Shown here in pieces: positions 44,690-54,591 of a DNA stretch of 64,000 bases (within the stretch, counting starts at the first letter, position 1; each line of letters starts with the position of its first letter). The position numbers were made by a program, and so were the translations under genes. The notes beneath the pieces are model-generated. The model ran no database searches. It was not told the origin of the DNA and worked only from the letters and a program-made list of their open reading frames with translations. This DNA is from Dendrobium chrysotoxum. Its lineage: Eukaryota > Streptophyta > Magnoliopsida > Asparagales > Orchidaceae. The DNA lies in the NCBI GenBank assembly GCA_019925795.1, contig CM034307.1:33629201-33693200 (forward strand), read 5' to 3'.

Positions 44690-44700
44690 CTCCCCCTTTT
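44690..44700 (-). other. Second, upstream polypurine tract (copy 2)
   Basis: On the minus strand AAAAGGGGGAG lies about 120 bp upstream of the LTR. It is followed by GTAGT and preceded by the GATGTC block that also precedes the upstream tract of copy 1. Confidence 0.65.
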
Positions 44701-45195
44701 GACATCACAAAAAGGAGGAAACAGAAATGCTACCACTAAATAGAGCATAGTATAGAAATAAGTACAAACTTAGAAATAAATACAAAAACTAGAAAGAGGA
44801 ATTCTGATCAGGTGGACATGGTGTTTTTTTTTTTTTTGAATCGAACAACTCCAATAAATGAGAATTTTTCTGTAAGTTTAAATTCAAAAGCCAATAAGAA
44901 GAAATTGATGAAGCTGAAATCTAGAAAAGTTAGAAAATTAATTTTTGTAAACCTACCTCAGATACCTTATAAGTTTCAAATTCCTTTTAAACAAAAATCT
45001 AATTCATAAGAAAAGAAATTAGATAAGAAAAGTGATCCTTTCAAACTTCATTCTAGAAAAATATCTGATAAAATAGTATTGTAAAGTAAAGAATCAGAAA
45101 TCATGATTTTCAATCTCAAGTGTTTGATATATTAAGTGGCACATTGATTCTTCGAAGATTGTTAAAGATATGAAAGAGGAGGAAGCTTATTTCTT

Positions 45196-45375
45196 TGTGG
45201 GCTCATTTTCTGCCTCTTTTTCTAGTAACTTGGTGCACTTTACGCATCTTTTGATTTTTGATACACTTTATGTATCTTTTCAATTTATAAGCGAATATTG
45301 CACATCTTTTCAGTGTTGGACTCATTTTGTGCCACTTTTTTATTTGATTGGTGCACTTTATGCATCTTTTGCGAG
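45196..45375 (-). repeat. Tandem array of about 28-bp units downstream of pol (copy 2)
   Basis: Read on the minus strand, units such as GATGCGTAAAGTGCACCAA, GATACATAAAGTGTATCAAA and GTGGCACAAAATGAGTCC match those of copy 1. The open frame on the minus strand at 45203-45403 and its plus-strand partner at 45170-45457 arise because units are rarely interrupted by stops; I see no protein homology. Confidence 0.7.
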
Positions 45376-46029
45376 CTTCCTTCCTTTCAAAACCTCTAAA
45401 CAACTCTTAGTTGTGAGATTATCTTCCAGATATAAGAGAAGAAAAACTCACTCTTAGATAAGGAGAAGTAAACCACAAAATAGAATCATTCTCACTTGAT
45501 AAATTCAAGCACCTAATTAAGAAAACACAAAGGTGATTCAATGATTTGGAACACTACTCATATGAGATAGATTATTGTAGGAAGATAAAATAGATCTCGA
45601 TTTCAAAGTCCAATTTTTTAATTTTGAAAAAAAATTAATTCAAAAAGAAAAATACACCATTAAAGGAGTTAGAGGAAGAGAAACAATCATCAATATTTCT
45701 TCATTTAACTATTTTAGAGGAGTCAATCATTGATTACAAACTTCTAAACAAAAATAAAGCAAAAATCTCATTTAGAAAGCAAGTTCATCAGCAAAGGTGA
45801 GCAGTGATCATATTCTTAACATTCTAAAGTAAAAGCAATATGAAATCAAAACCATAAAGGCAACAACATGTAAAGGTAAATAATCAAACAAATCACACAA
45901 GACAGAAAAAATAACAAGAAATCAAAAAGACATAAAAGTAAAAAACATGTAACGAGAAATAAATAAACAAATTAAATAAAACTTAGAGAATGAAAACCAT
46001 AGATGGAAAGCATCATTTTTAAGTATGAA

Positions 46030-46680
46030 TATCTATCACACCTACTCTGGTTCTTAAGGTGCTAAAGGTTTCATAGGTCAGTAGTTTTATGAAGATATCT
46101 GCAAGCTAATTTTCAGTGACTACATGATGTAGTTCTATGGCTCATTTGGTAACATGGTCCTAATGAAGTGGTGTCTGATGTTTATGTGTTTGGTCCTGGA
46201 GTGTTGGATTGGGTTCTTAAAAATGGAGATGGCACTAGTGTTTTCACATAGGTATGGAATTGTGCCTACAGAAAGTCCTAAATCTAAAATTTATTGCTTT
46301 AGCTAAAGGACATGGGCCACATAACTTCCTAAGGCTATATAGTCAGCTTCAGTAGTGGACAGGGCAACTGAGTTCTATTTTTTACTAAACCAAGAAACTA
46401 AGGATTATCCTATAAATTGACATATCACAGAAGTGCTCTTTCTATCAACTCGGTATCCTGTAAAATCTGAATCAGAGTATCCTATAATTTCAAAAGAAGT
46501 GTTGTACCTAGGATACCAAATTTTTAAGTCTTGGATCCCTAAGAGATATCTAAGGATTCTCTTAATAGTAGTCAGGTGGGACTCTTTTAGATCAGCTTGA
46601 AATCTAGCACAGAGACAAACACTAAATATTATATCAGGTCTGCTAGAATTCAAGTAAAGAAGTGATCTAATTATTCCTCT
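46030..46680 (-). pseudogene. Sirevirus RNase H, copy 2
   Basis: The minus-strand segment 46405-46653 reads NSSRPDIIFSVCLCARFQAD, SHLTTIKRILRYLLGIQDL, SFEIIGYSDSDFTGYRVDRK and STSVICQFIG. It keeps the Y-S-D-S-D-F landmark better than copy 1. Downstream frames lead to an E-A-D/E-Y-like block near 46345, broken by stops, and the domain ends near 46030. Confidence 0.75.
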
Positions 46681-47560
46681 ATATTTCTTTTAATCAAAAG
46701 ATTTTCCATTTGAATCCTTATCTAATTGAACCCTGGAGCTCATGGGAGTGTTTATTGGCTTGGATTTATCCATTTCTTATTTCTTTAGGATGCCCTTAAT
46801 GTATTTTGGTTCATTAAAAAAAGTTCCATCATCCATTTGCCTTATATTAAACCCCAAAAAGTAGGATAATTCTCCCATCAAACTCATCTCAAATTCATTA
46901 CTCATTATTTTAGAAAAATCATCACATAAATTTTTATCAGAAGATCTAAACCATATATCATCAACATAAATTTTCACAATGAGTAATTCATCTCCTACAC
47001 TCCTTAGAAAAAGGGTGGTGCCTATGCTCCACTTAATAAACTCCCTTTCCAGTAGCAATCTGCTAAGCCTCTCATATCATGCCTTGGGTGCCTATTTTAA
47101 TCCATACAAAGCCTTTTTTAATTTGAAAATATGATTTAGAAATTAGGAATTCTCAAAGCCTGGGGGTTGTTTAACATACACATCTTCCTTAATTACCCTA
47201 TTCAAAAAGGTACTCTTAACATCCATTTGATATAGTTTAAATCCCATAAAATAGGTAAAGGCTAGTAATACCCTAATGTCTTCTAATCTAGCTACAGGGG
47301 AAAAAGTCTCCTCAAAGTCAATCAATTTTATCTGATTATACCCATTAGCCACCAATCTTGCCTTATTCCTTACCACTACACCAGAGTTATTCATTTTATT
47401 TTTGAAAACCCATTTAGTTCCAACCACACTCTGCTCCTTAAGTCTTCCAACTAGCTCCCAAACATCATTCCTTATAAATTGATTCAATTCTTCCTACGTG
47501 GCTAGGATCCAAAATTCATCCCGTAAGGCTTAATTTAGGTTGGTGGGTTCAGTCATTGAA
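46681..47560 (-). pseudogene. Sirevirus reverse transcriptase, copy 2
   Basis: Minus-strand 47143-47487 reads NQFIRNDVWELVGRLKEQSV, TKWVFKNKMNNSGVVVRNKA, RLVANGYNQIKLIDFEETFS and KLYQMDVKSTFLNRVIKED. 46777-47058 holds the catalytic KIYVDDIWFRSSDKNLCDDF and SLMGELSYFLGFNIRQMDDG. The family motif is Y-V-D-D-I-I-F-G; here I-W-F-R replaces I-I-F-G, but the Asp pair stays. The frames are broken between these blocks. Confidence 0.8.
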
Positions 47561-47764
47561 ATGAAGGCAAAGTGGAATACTTCTTTTCTAAGTCCATGCC
47601 TACTTCTAACCCCTTCAGATGGGTCTCCTAAGATCAGTTCTTTAGGATGACTTGAAGAATATCTTCATTCTCTGAGCAAAGTGATATTAGGTTCTGGCCT
47701 TTCCTCCAAATTTACAGATTCTAGTCCTTGGGTGACTTCTATAACCTCCTCTTCTTCTACCCTA

Positions 47765-48680
47765 GACCCTCAAAAATTATTAAATTTATTAAATACAATA
47801 TGAGTGGACTCGTCAACAACCAATGTTCTTTTATTGAAGACTCTATAGGATTTCCTAACACTTGAGTAACCTAGGAAGACTCCTTCATCAAATTTTGGGT
47901 CAAACTTCCCTAGTTGAGACTTTCTATTATTCAAAATGAATACTTTACATCTAAAGACATGAAGGTAAGAGAGGTTGGGTGTCCTACCCTTAAGAATCTC
48001 ATAGGGTGCCTTATTCAGCTTAGATATAAGATTTATCCTATTCAGAATATAACAAGCTATATTCACCACTTTTACCTAGAAGTATTTAAGAAGTGAGTAT
48101 TCAGCTATTATGGCTCTAGTGGCTTCTACCAGGGTCCTGTTATTCCTTTTAGCTACCCCGTTCTACTGAGGGGTCCTAAGAGCTAAAAAATTGTGATCTA
48201 TCCCTTGCGCCTTATAAAAAGACTCAAATTTTTATTCTCAAATTCTCTACCATGGTCGCTATAAATGGTTCAATCTCATAATCTAGCTTCCTCTGAATCC
48301 AAGTGGAAAATGATCTAAACTCTTCAAATGATTCACTTTTATGTGATAAAAATCTAACCCAAGTAAATCATGAGTAATCATTAACTATCACATACCCATA
48401 GACTTTCCCTCCTAGGCTTGAAGTGCTGACAGGTCCAAAGAGATCCATATGAAGGACTTCTAAGGGTTTGCTAGTGGTAAGGTCTTTGATTGAGTGGAAG
48501 GAGGATTTGACTTGCTTTCCTAACTATCAGGCATCACGCAGGTGGTCCTTAGTAAACTCTAATTTGGGAACACCTCTCACTAAGTCATTTTGGGTCATCT
48601 TCCTAAGGCTTTTCATACTTGCATGACACAATATCCTATACCACAATCAAGATTCATCAGAAATTACTTTAAAGAAATAG
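47765..48680 (-). pseudogene. Sirevirus integrase, copy 2
   Basis: From the right, the zinc-binding part reads CHASMKSLRKMTQNDLVRGV near 48560-48625. The core has HMDLFGPVSTSSLGGKVYGY near 48395-48450 with the first Asp, and EVRSFSTWIQRKLDYEIEPF-like sequence near 48270. It is frameshifted around the second Asp and the Glu. The C-terminal part at 47770-48069 reads VNIACYILNRINLISKLNKA, SYLHVFRCKVFILNNRKSQL and GKFDPKFDEGVFLGYSSVRK. A 47-nt part of the latter (47937-47983) recurs in the CACTA element. Confidence 0.75.
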
Positions 48681-48689
48681 AAATATCAG

Positions 48690-49060
48690 CTTTAAATTAA
48701 TTTAGATTCTGCATTTAGATATTGTTGATCCTTTTACCCTGTAAAATAATTTTACCATTTAAGCTTATAATATAGCAAGTTAGTAAAAAATTTATGTTGA
48801 AGCCTTTATCACAAAGCTGACTGATGCTGAGCAGATTGTGTTTCAATCAATCTACAAGCAAAATATTATCAATGATGAAATTTTTTGAATCACCAATTAT
48901 GCCTGATCCCACCACTCTCCTAGTGGTGTTGTTTCCAAGTATTACCATGCATCCTACCCTGGACTCTAGCAAAATGAATTAATTTGTATCTCCAGTCATA
49001 TTCCTTGAGCATTCACTATCCAGGTACCACATGCTCTTACGAGGCATTTTGTGAGAGCAC
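48690..49060 (-). pseudogene. Sirevirus protease region, copy 2
   Basis: Near 48990-49030 the minus strand encodes MWYLDSECSRNMTGDTN. The family active site D-S-G is D-S-E here, and the following His is Asn. The rest reads NNTTRRVVGSGIIGDSKNFI and LKHNLLSISQLCDKGFNI-like sequence toward 48780. The loss of the catalytic Gly differs from that of copy 1 (D-S-K), so the two were lost independently or from a G-poor ancestor. Confidence 0.7.
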
Positions 49061-49194
49061 TCCTACAAAATCATCAAATGTTAGATTGGGAACCCAAACA
49101 GGTTTGGGTCTCTTATGATGAAAAGAAGAATGGCATGCATGCATGATATGCTATGAATTTTCTTCTTTTGGTCTTCACACAAAATGTGTTCTAG

Positions 49195-50452
49195 TGAATG
49201 GTGCAAGTGTGGGAGATGTGTCCTAGCATGCCACAAGAAAAACATTTAACGCCAGGGAAAGGGTTTACTAATCTATTTGGGTTATAGTGCCTCTTCTTCG
49301 GTTTGAATGATTCATGCTTTGTTGATGTTTTATAGAATCTTTTCTCTTAGGAACTCATTTGCCTTTTCATATCTTACCACTTATTATTTCAATGCATGCT
49401 CACTACTATCTAAATCTCATGCAGTAGTGTCTAGTTCTTTCAAAGCCATTTCTAAATCAACATGTGATGTTTTCAAGAAATCATACTTAGTAGTTAAATC
49501 AAGATGATTTTTGTTTAAGGAATCAAATTCATCTATTAGAGCTGTGTGATTGCTATCCAGAGTGGAATGATCTTTCATTAGAATTTCATGCACTTCCTGT
49601 AGAATTAAAAATTTAACTTTCATGCAAGCATGTTCTTTCTTAAGCTTCCTATATGAAGAAGGAATTCTTTCAAAAACTTCAAATAATTGATCATACGTAA
49701 GCTCACATACCTCTTCTTGATCAGAGTGATCAAGATGATCTGCCATCAAGCACAAGTTGGTTACCTCCTCTTCAGCATCAATTTTAGAGGAGTCAGATGT
49801 TGAGTCTGCCCAGAAAGCCTTTTGGATCCTTTTCTTTTCCTTCTTAAACTTAGATTTCTCTTCACCCTTCTCCTTGCTTGGCAGTAATTTTTACATCAAA
49901 GGAAGAAGGCAAACATTGTAAAATCTTTTTTACTTTTTCATAATTTGTAAGTTTTCTTCCTAAGGCATGTAAAGAAGTAACAATCTGTGTAAACCTAGTA
50001 TACATTTTAGAAATTGATTCACTAGGTTTCATGTAAAAAAGTTTATAATTATGAAGTAAAATATTCAGCCTAGATTGTTTAACTTTAGATATTCCTTCAT
50101 AGATAATGCATAATCTGTCCTAAATTTCTTTTCCAGTAGAATAAGTAGAGACACGCATGTAATCTTCATATTTTAATTCACAAAAGAAATAGTTCAGACA
50201 TTTGGCATTCAGTTGTGTTAAATCTCTATCATCTAAAGTCCATTCAGTAAAAGGTAATTCAGTTTTAATGCTATTTACTAATCTAAATGGTGTAGAATAT
50301 CCATCCTTAACAAGCATCCACATACGATAATCAATTAATTGTAAAAAGGTGGACATGCGAGTTTTCCAAAAATCGAAAGGTATATTATCAAATAGAGGTG
50401 GTCGTTTGATTGAATATCCATCTGCGGTGTTGTGATTACCAAAGTTAGCCAT
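49195..50452 (-). pseudogene. Sirevirus gag, copy 2, with internal deletion
   Basis: The ATG at 50452 begins MANFGNHNTADGYSIKRPPL and the frame stays open to 50120. It covers DFWKTRMSTFLQLIDYRMWM and LTQLNAKCLNYFFCELKYED. After a stop the UBN2 part continues to LPSSFDVKIT near 49895. Next to that comes AKQGEGEEKSKF-like coding: about 350 bp present in copy 1 (24811-25163), including the first zinc knuckle, are missing. The coiled coil is kept at 49417-49755 (CMKVKFLILQEVHEILMKDH, LDSNHTALIDEFDSLNKNH). The second zinc knuckle at 49203-49244 is intact (CFSCGMLGHISHTC, C-x2-C-x4-H-x4-C). Confidence 0.8.
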
Positions 50453-50499
50453 TGATCAAAATTCAAAAGTTTTCTAAAACTTGATTTTATGAATCCTGC

Positions 50500-50511
50500 T
50501 CTTATACCACT
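50500..50511 (-). other. Primer-binding site of Sirevirus copy 2
   Basis: On the minus strand TGGTATAAGAGC follows the 5' LTR. It differs from TGGTATCAGAGC (initiator methionine tRNA) at one position. Confidence 0.75.
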
Positions 50512-52270
50512 TGAGATTTTGTGAGGGGTGTTAAACCCTATAGAACTAGCCCGAGGCTAACAAAGAGGGGCGGTGAATTGGTATTTTAAAAATTCTTTAA
50601 CCATAAAAAAAATCTTTTTGAAATCCTTTTTGAATATTTTAAACACAAATAATTTATGCAAAACAAGATAATCAGAATAGCAATTTCAATCACATATCAG
50701 ATCACAGAAATGTGTAAAAAATAAATGTATAAAAATAACTAGAATGAACACAGCAGATTTATTGTGGTTCGATCAACTTGACCTATGTCCACTCTCCAGA
50801 ACCTCACGTTCTAGGTATTGTACTAATTAGTTAGTGTCTCTCCTTTTACCCCTACAACAAGGTGGAGAAGCCCTCATAAAATCATTCCACCGACCCGGTG
50901 AGGCAGAGACCTTGAATCCTTTTTTACCCTCCTAGTGAAGGTAGAGAACCCAGAATCTTTTTATCCCTCCTGGAGTAAGCAGAGAACCTAAAATCCTTTT
51001 ACTCCCTCTTGGAGTAGGTAGAGAACCTAGATCTTATGCTGATGATCATCTCCCCGAACCCACCAAGGAACCAAGGATGCAGAAGGAAGAAGATGATCAA
51101 ATCCTTGCTTGGAGAAACTTTTATGAATCCCCTCATAAACTCCCCCTCATAAAATATTCTCTCTCTCTCTCCCAAACACTCCTTTTTCAAGCTCTCTTGG
51201 ATTAGGAAAATAGCAAAAGATTTACTTAGCAGCACTGAGGAGAGCTTAAATAGGAGGCTTCAAAAAATAGCCCTAATTTCAACTTAGCGGTAAAGATCGT
51301 CTAGGATGATTCAAATATCAACCTGTATAATTAGTACAAAACAACACTTTTAGCCAGTACGATCAGCATTGCCTTGTACGATTAGTTTAAGTATTTGAAG
51401 GAATTATCCCATATGATATTTCTATCATCCTGAACGATTAGTTCATAAAAGGCAGCTGATCGTCCAATACAATGACTGGATATTAATTATCATCATGTGC
51501 AGCATATAGTTTATCCAGAATGATGTAGAGGTATCATCCAGGATGATTAGTTAAAAAGTTTAAAGTTTTCATCCTTTATTATATATGGCGATTAATTATC
51601 TTACCATGCAGAGCTCGGATCATCCGGGACAATGGTCTCTGATCATCCTGTACGATCTGATCGATCAATTTAACTATAATAAATCCCTTAATCAAGGGAT
51701 TATTTTAGGCATGATTATCATGGATCATCCAGGACGATATAGATTATCCTGTATAATTAGAACAAATTTTGACTTATGAAATCTTGCCTAAATTATGATT
51801 GGTGGCTATTTGTTCTAATTTGTGCTGATCGTCCAGTACGATCCAAATCATCCTAGATGATTAGTTAATATAACGTAATAATTAGGGATACTCTAATTAG
51901 GGTTTCTATTTTTAACTGATTATCTAGAATGATCTAAAATTGTCCTGTACGATATGTTCAAAAATCAGAAAACTCTCTAACTCACAAAATTTCTCCCCCT
52001 GAGTGTGTGTGTGCAAGGTTACTTAGCTTCAAGATCCATCCCAGTATATTTAACTAAAGAAAAGGTAAAAGATGCAATGGAATATAAATTACAGACTGAC
52101 TCTATCCTAGTCTACCTGATCTTAAGCTGATTAAGGTTCCAAGTGATCTTGTGAACTTAAGAGGTTAATAAGTGAGGAAATAATAGTAGATATAGAAAAA
52201 TAGCAGAAGTAAAGTAACAGTAATGTTTGTTATCATCAAAATTATAGTACTTTAGCCCATATTTGCAACA
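50512..52270 (-). repeat. 5' LTR of Sirevirus copy 2
   Basis: This 1759-bp LTR keeps the intact TGTTGCAAAT start on the minus strand (ATTTGCAACA ending at 52270). It aligns with 42823-44569, with the minisatellite at 50890-51035, a CT run near 51160-51174 and the palindrome cluster at about 51290-51960. ATATT follows at 52271-52275. Confidence 0.85.
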
Positions 52271-52275
52271 ATATT

Positions 52276-53330
52276 TTCAAGATTGATTTTAGATTGGCTA
52301 TCATTATTTAAGAGTAAAGGCAGAAGATGTGGCAAATATAGCCTTCAGTACCATATAGGAGCAGTATGAGTTCTTAGTGATGTCATTTGGTTTGATAAAT
52401 ACACCATTAGTGTTTATATATCTGATGCATCAGGTGTTCAAGGAGTATTTGGATAAGTTTATTACTATGTTCATTGATGATATCCTAGTGTACTCAAAGT
52501 TTAAAGAGGAGTAAGTAGTCATTTGAGATTGACTTTAGATATTTTAAGGCAACAAATATTATATGCTATATTTTAAGTATGAATTTTATTTTACTTCTAT
52601 TGCTTTTTAGGGCGTATGGTGAGAAAGGAATAACTTATTATGGATCCTTAGAAGATGCAAGCAGTTATGGATTAGCCAAGGTTGACTTTAATGATTTAGA
52701 TTCACACTTTTATTGGTATGATATGATGTTATATAAAATTTGTCAAGGTTTTTTATAGGTTGCTATCCCTATGATGAGATTGAATCAAAAAGCCATGCCA
52801 TTCGATTCGACACTAGAGTGTGAAGAAATTTCTAGAAGTTAAAAAAAATGTTTGGTGTTAGCACTTGTGTTGACTATTCTATCAAGTTTAAAAAGATTTC
52901 AAGCATACAGTGATGCTTCCTTAAAGGGTTTGAGATGTGTGTTACAATAAAATTAAAAGGTAGTGGCTTATGCATCCAGATAACTAAATCCACATGATAA
53001 AATTCTCGACCCATAATTTAAAGCTAACAACTATTATATTTGTATTAAAAATTTGGTAGCTTTATTTGTATGATGTCAGGTGTGAGATTTATACCAACCT
53101 TAAAAGTTTGAAGTATATTTTTACCTAGATGAATTGAATTTATGGCATAGAAGATGGTTGGAGTCAATTAAGGATTATGATATAGATATCAATTATCAAC
53201 TAGGTAAAGCAAATGTGGTTACTGATGCTTTGAGCCTGAAATCAATAGGAGTTAGAGCGAGCCAATTTGCTTACTTCTGAGCATGAATTGATCAAGGAGA
53301 TGGAGAGGCTGGAGTTAGAAGTAGTGTGTT
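52276..53330 (+). pseudogene. Tekay-type RT (C-terminal half) and RNase H
   Basis: Directly after the target duplication, broken frames read FSKIDFR-like coding, YHYLRVKAEDVANIAFST-like coding, YEFLVMSFGL (about 52369-52398), HQVFKEYLDKFITMFIDDIL and VYSKFKEE (to 52512). The last has the catalytic Asp pair. RNase H follows: MMLYKICQGFL-like, SYASRXLNPHDKI-like near 52970, and LKSLKYIFT, WLESIKDYDIDINYQLGKAN and VVTDAL near 53100-53235. The first half of RT is absent on both sides of the Sirevirus. Confidence 0.75.
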
Positions 53331-53399
53331 CATCAGATGTGCAGTTGGATTTATTTTTTAGATGATAATCCAGACTTAATTACAAGATAGAAATAAAGA

Positions 53400-54360
53400 A
53401 GACCAGAAAGTTGATAAAGAATATATGAGATTGGTATATTATATACAGTTTGGGAAGCAGATCTACGTTACGAGTAAATGAGCAAGGTATGATTTTCTTT
53501 GGTAGCCGGGTGTGGGTTCTAGATAGTTATGATATGAGATAGAAGTTTTTACATGAAGCTCATTTACTAAAAGGATGTAGTGTGATCTGAAGTGTATGTT
53601 TTAGTGTTCTGGGTTGAAGTAAGAAGTGATAGAATTTATCTCTAAGTGTGAAGCATGTCAGATGGTGAAAGCTAAGCATCAAAGATAAAATGGACTATTA
53701 TAACTGTTGCTTATTTTTATTGGAAATGGGAGGATATTACTATAGATTTTGTTATTGGTCTTCCCTAGTCTAAGCAAAGTCATAATGTAGTATGGGTAAT
53801 TGTGGATAGACTGATGAAGTCTGCTCATTTTTTTCCAATGAGCTATACTAATTTTGTTGATAAGCTTGCTCAACTTTATATGAAAGAGGTTATTTTGCTG
53901 CATGGAATCCCTAACACAATTACCTCATATCGTGATAGTAGATTTTCTTTGAAGCTTTAAAAAGGTGTTCAGGAAGGTTTGGGAAAACATTTAAATTTCA
54001 TTACAACTTTTCATCCCTAAACAAATGGGCAATTAGAGAGAGTGATTCAAAATTTGGATTTTGGTGAAAGCTGGGAGGGTCATATACATTTGATTGAATT
54101 TTCATACAATAATAATTTTTAGGAGAGCAAAGGTATAACTACATGTGATGCATTATATGGAAGGAGATACAGAACTTTGTTGACTTGGACTGAAGATGAA
54201 GAAAGGAAATTGATAGATTTTTAAGCTGGTAGATAATGCCACTCAAAAGATCAGATTATCATGAAGAGATTAGAAGCAGCTCTGGACATCCATAAGAAAC
54301 ATTATTTCATGCATTAGTATTGAGGAAGTGGGTATTAGATGTAGATCGAAGAATTCTTGA
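53400..54360 (+). pseudogene. Tekay-type integrase
   Basis: The zinc-binding region gives LHEAHLLKG-like coding near 53555 and ISKCEACQMVKAKHQ near 53637-53682. The catalytic core reads WEDITIDFVIGLP near 53728-53765 (first Asp), VIVDRLMKSAHFFPM near 53800-53845, SYRDSRFSL near 53925-53950 (family S-D-R-D-x-R-F) and TNGQLERVIQNLDF near 54020-54060 (catalytic Glu). Further on, YGRRYRTLLTWTE-like coding near 54155 marks the C-terminal part. Frameshifts and stops are present, but all three catalytic positions can be read. Confidence 0.8.
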
Positions 54361-54374
54361 AGCTGAAGTGGAGG

Positions 54375-54550
54375 TGTAACCCAATTTAACATATAGAGAA
54401 AAACCCGAATGTATTCTGGCTTTAGATACTAAGAAATTAAGGAACAAACAATTTTTTATGATCAAATTTTTATGGAAGCATAGGTTCAAGCGAGAAGCTA
54501 CATGGGATAAGGAGGCTGAGATGAGGTAGGTGTATCTATATTTATTCTAA
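54375..54550 (+). pseudogene. Chromodomain-like C-terminal tail of Tekay integrase
   Basis: One frame reads NLTYREKPECILALDTKKLR, then NKQFFMIKFLWKHRFKREAT and WDKEAEMR, a stop, then VYLYLF. Chromovirus integrases of the Tekay/Del group end with P-V-x-I-L-D-x-x-x-x-x-L-R-N-K-x-I-x-x-V-K-V-x-W, then E-A-T-W-E-x-E-x-x-M-R-x-x-Y-P-x-L-F. Nearly every landmark is recognisable. In this group the tail is thought to guide integration to heterochromatin; that is family knowledge. Confidence 0.75.
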
Positions 54551-54576
54551 TTAAAATATAGAGGATGGCATTTTTT

Positions 54577-54590
54577 GTATGGAGGGGAGG
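54577..54590 (+). other. Polypurine tract of Tekay-type element
   Basis: A GGAGGGGAGG tract at 54581-54590 lies 1 nt before the 3' LTR start TGTAATATT. Confidence 0.7.
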
Positions 54591-54591
54591 A

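Larger units (their letters stand above)
42823..52270 (-). mobile_element. Sirevirus-type Ty1-copia retrotransposon, copy 2
   Basis: This 9448-bp element is on the minus strand, with its 5' LTR at 50512-52270 and its 3' LTR at 42823-44569. A perfect 5-bp target duplication ATATT stands at 42818-42822 and 52271-52275. It belongs to the same family as copy 1: proteins, palindrome cluster, minisatellite, post-pol tandem array and double polypurine tract all correspond. It is defective: gag has a deletion, and integrase and RT have stops and frameshifts. Confidence 0.85.

Noticed and set aside
45170..45457. Plus-strand open frame with repeated LVHFTHLLIFDTLYVS-like segments
   Set aside because: It is the complement of the post-pol tandem array of Sirevirus copy 2; the repetition of the protein reflects the DNA units, and copy 1 has no matching intact frame.
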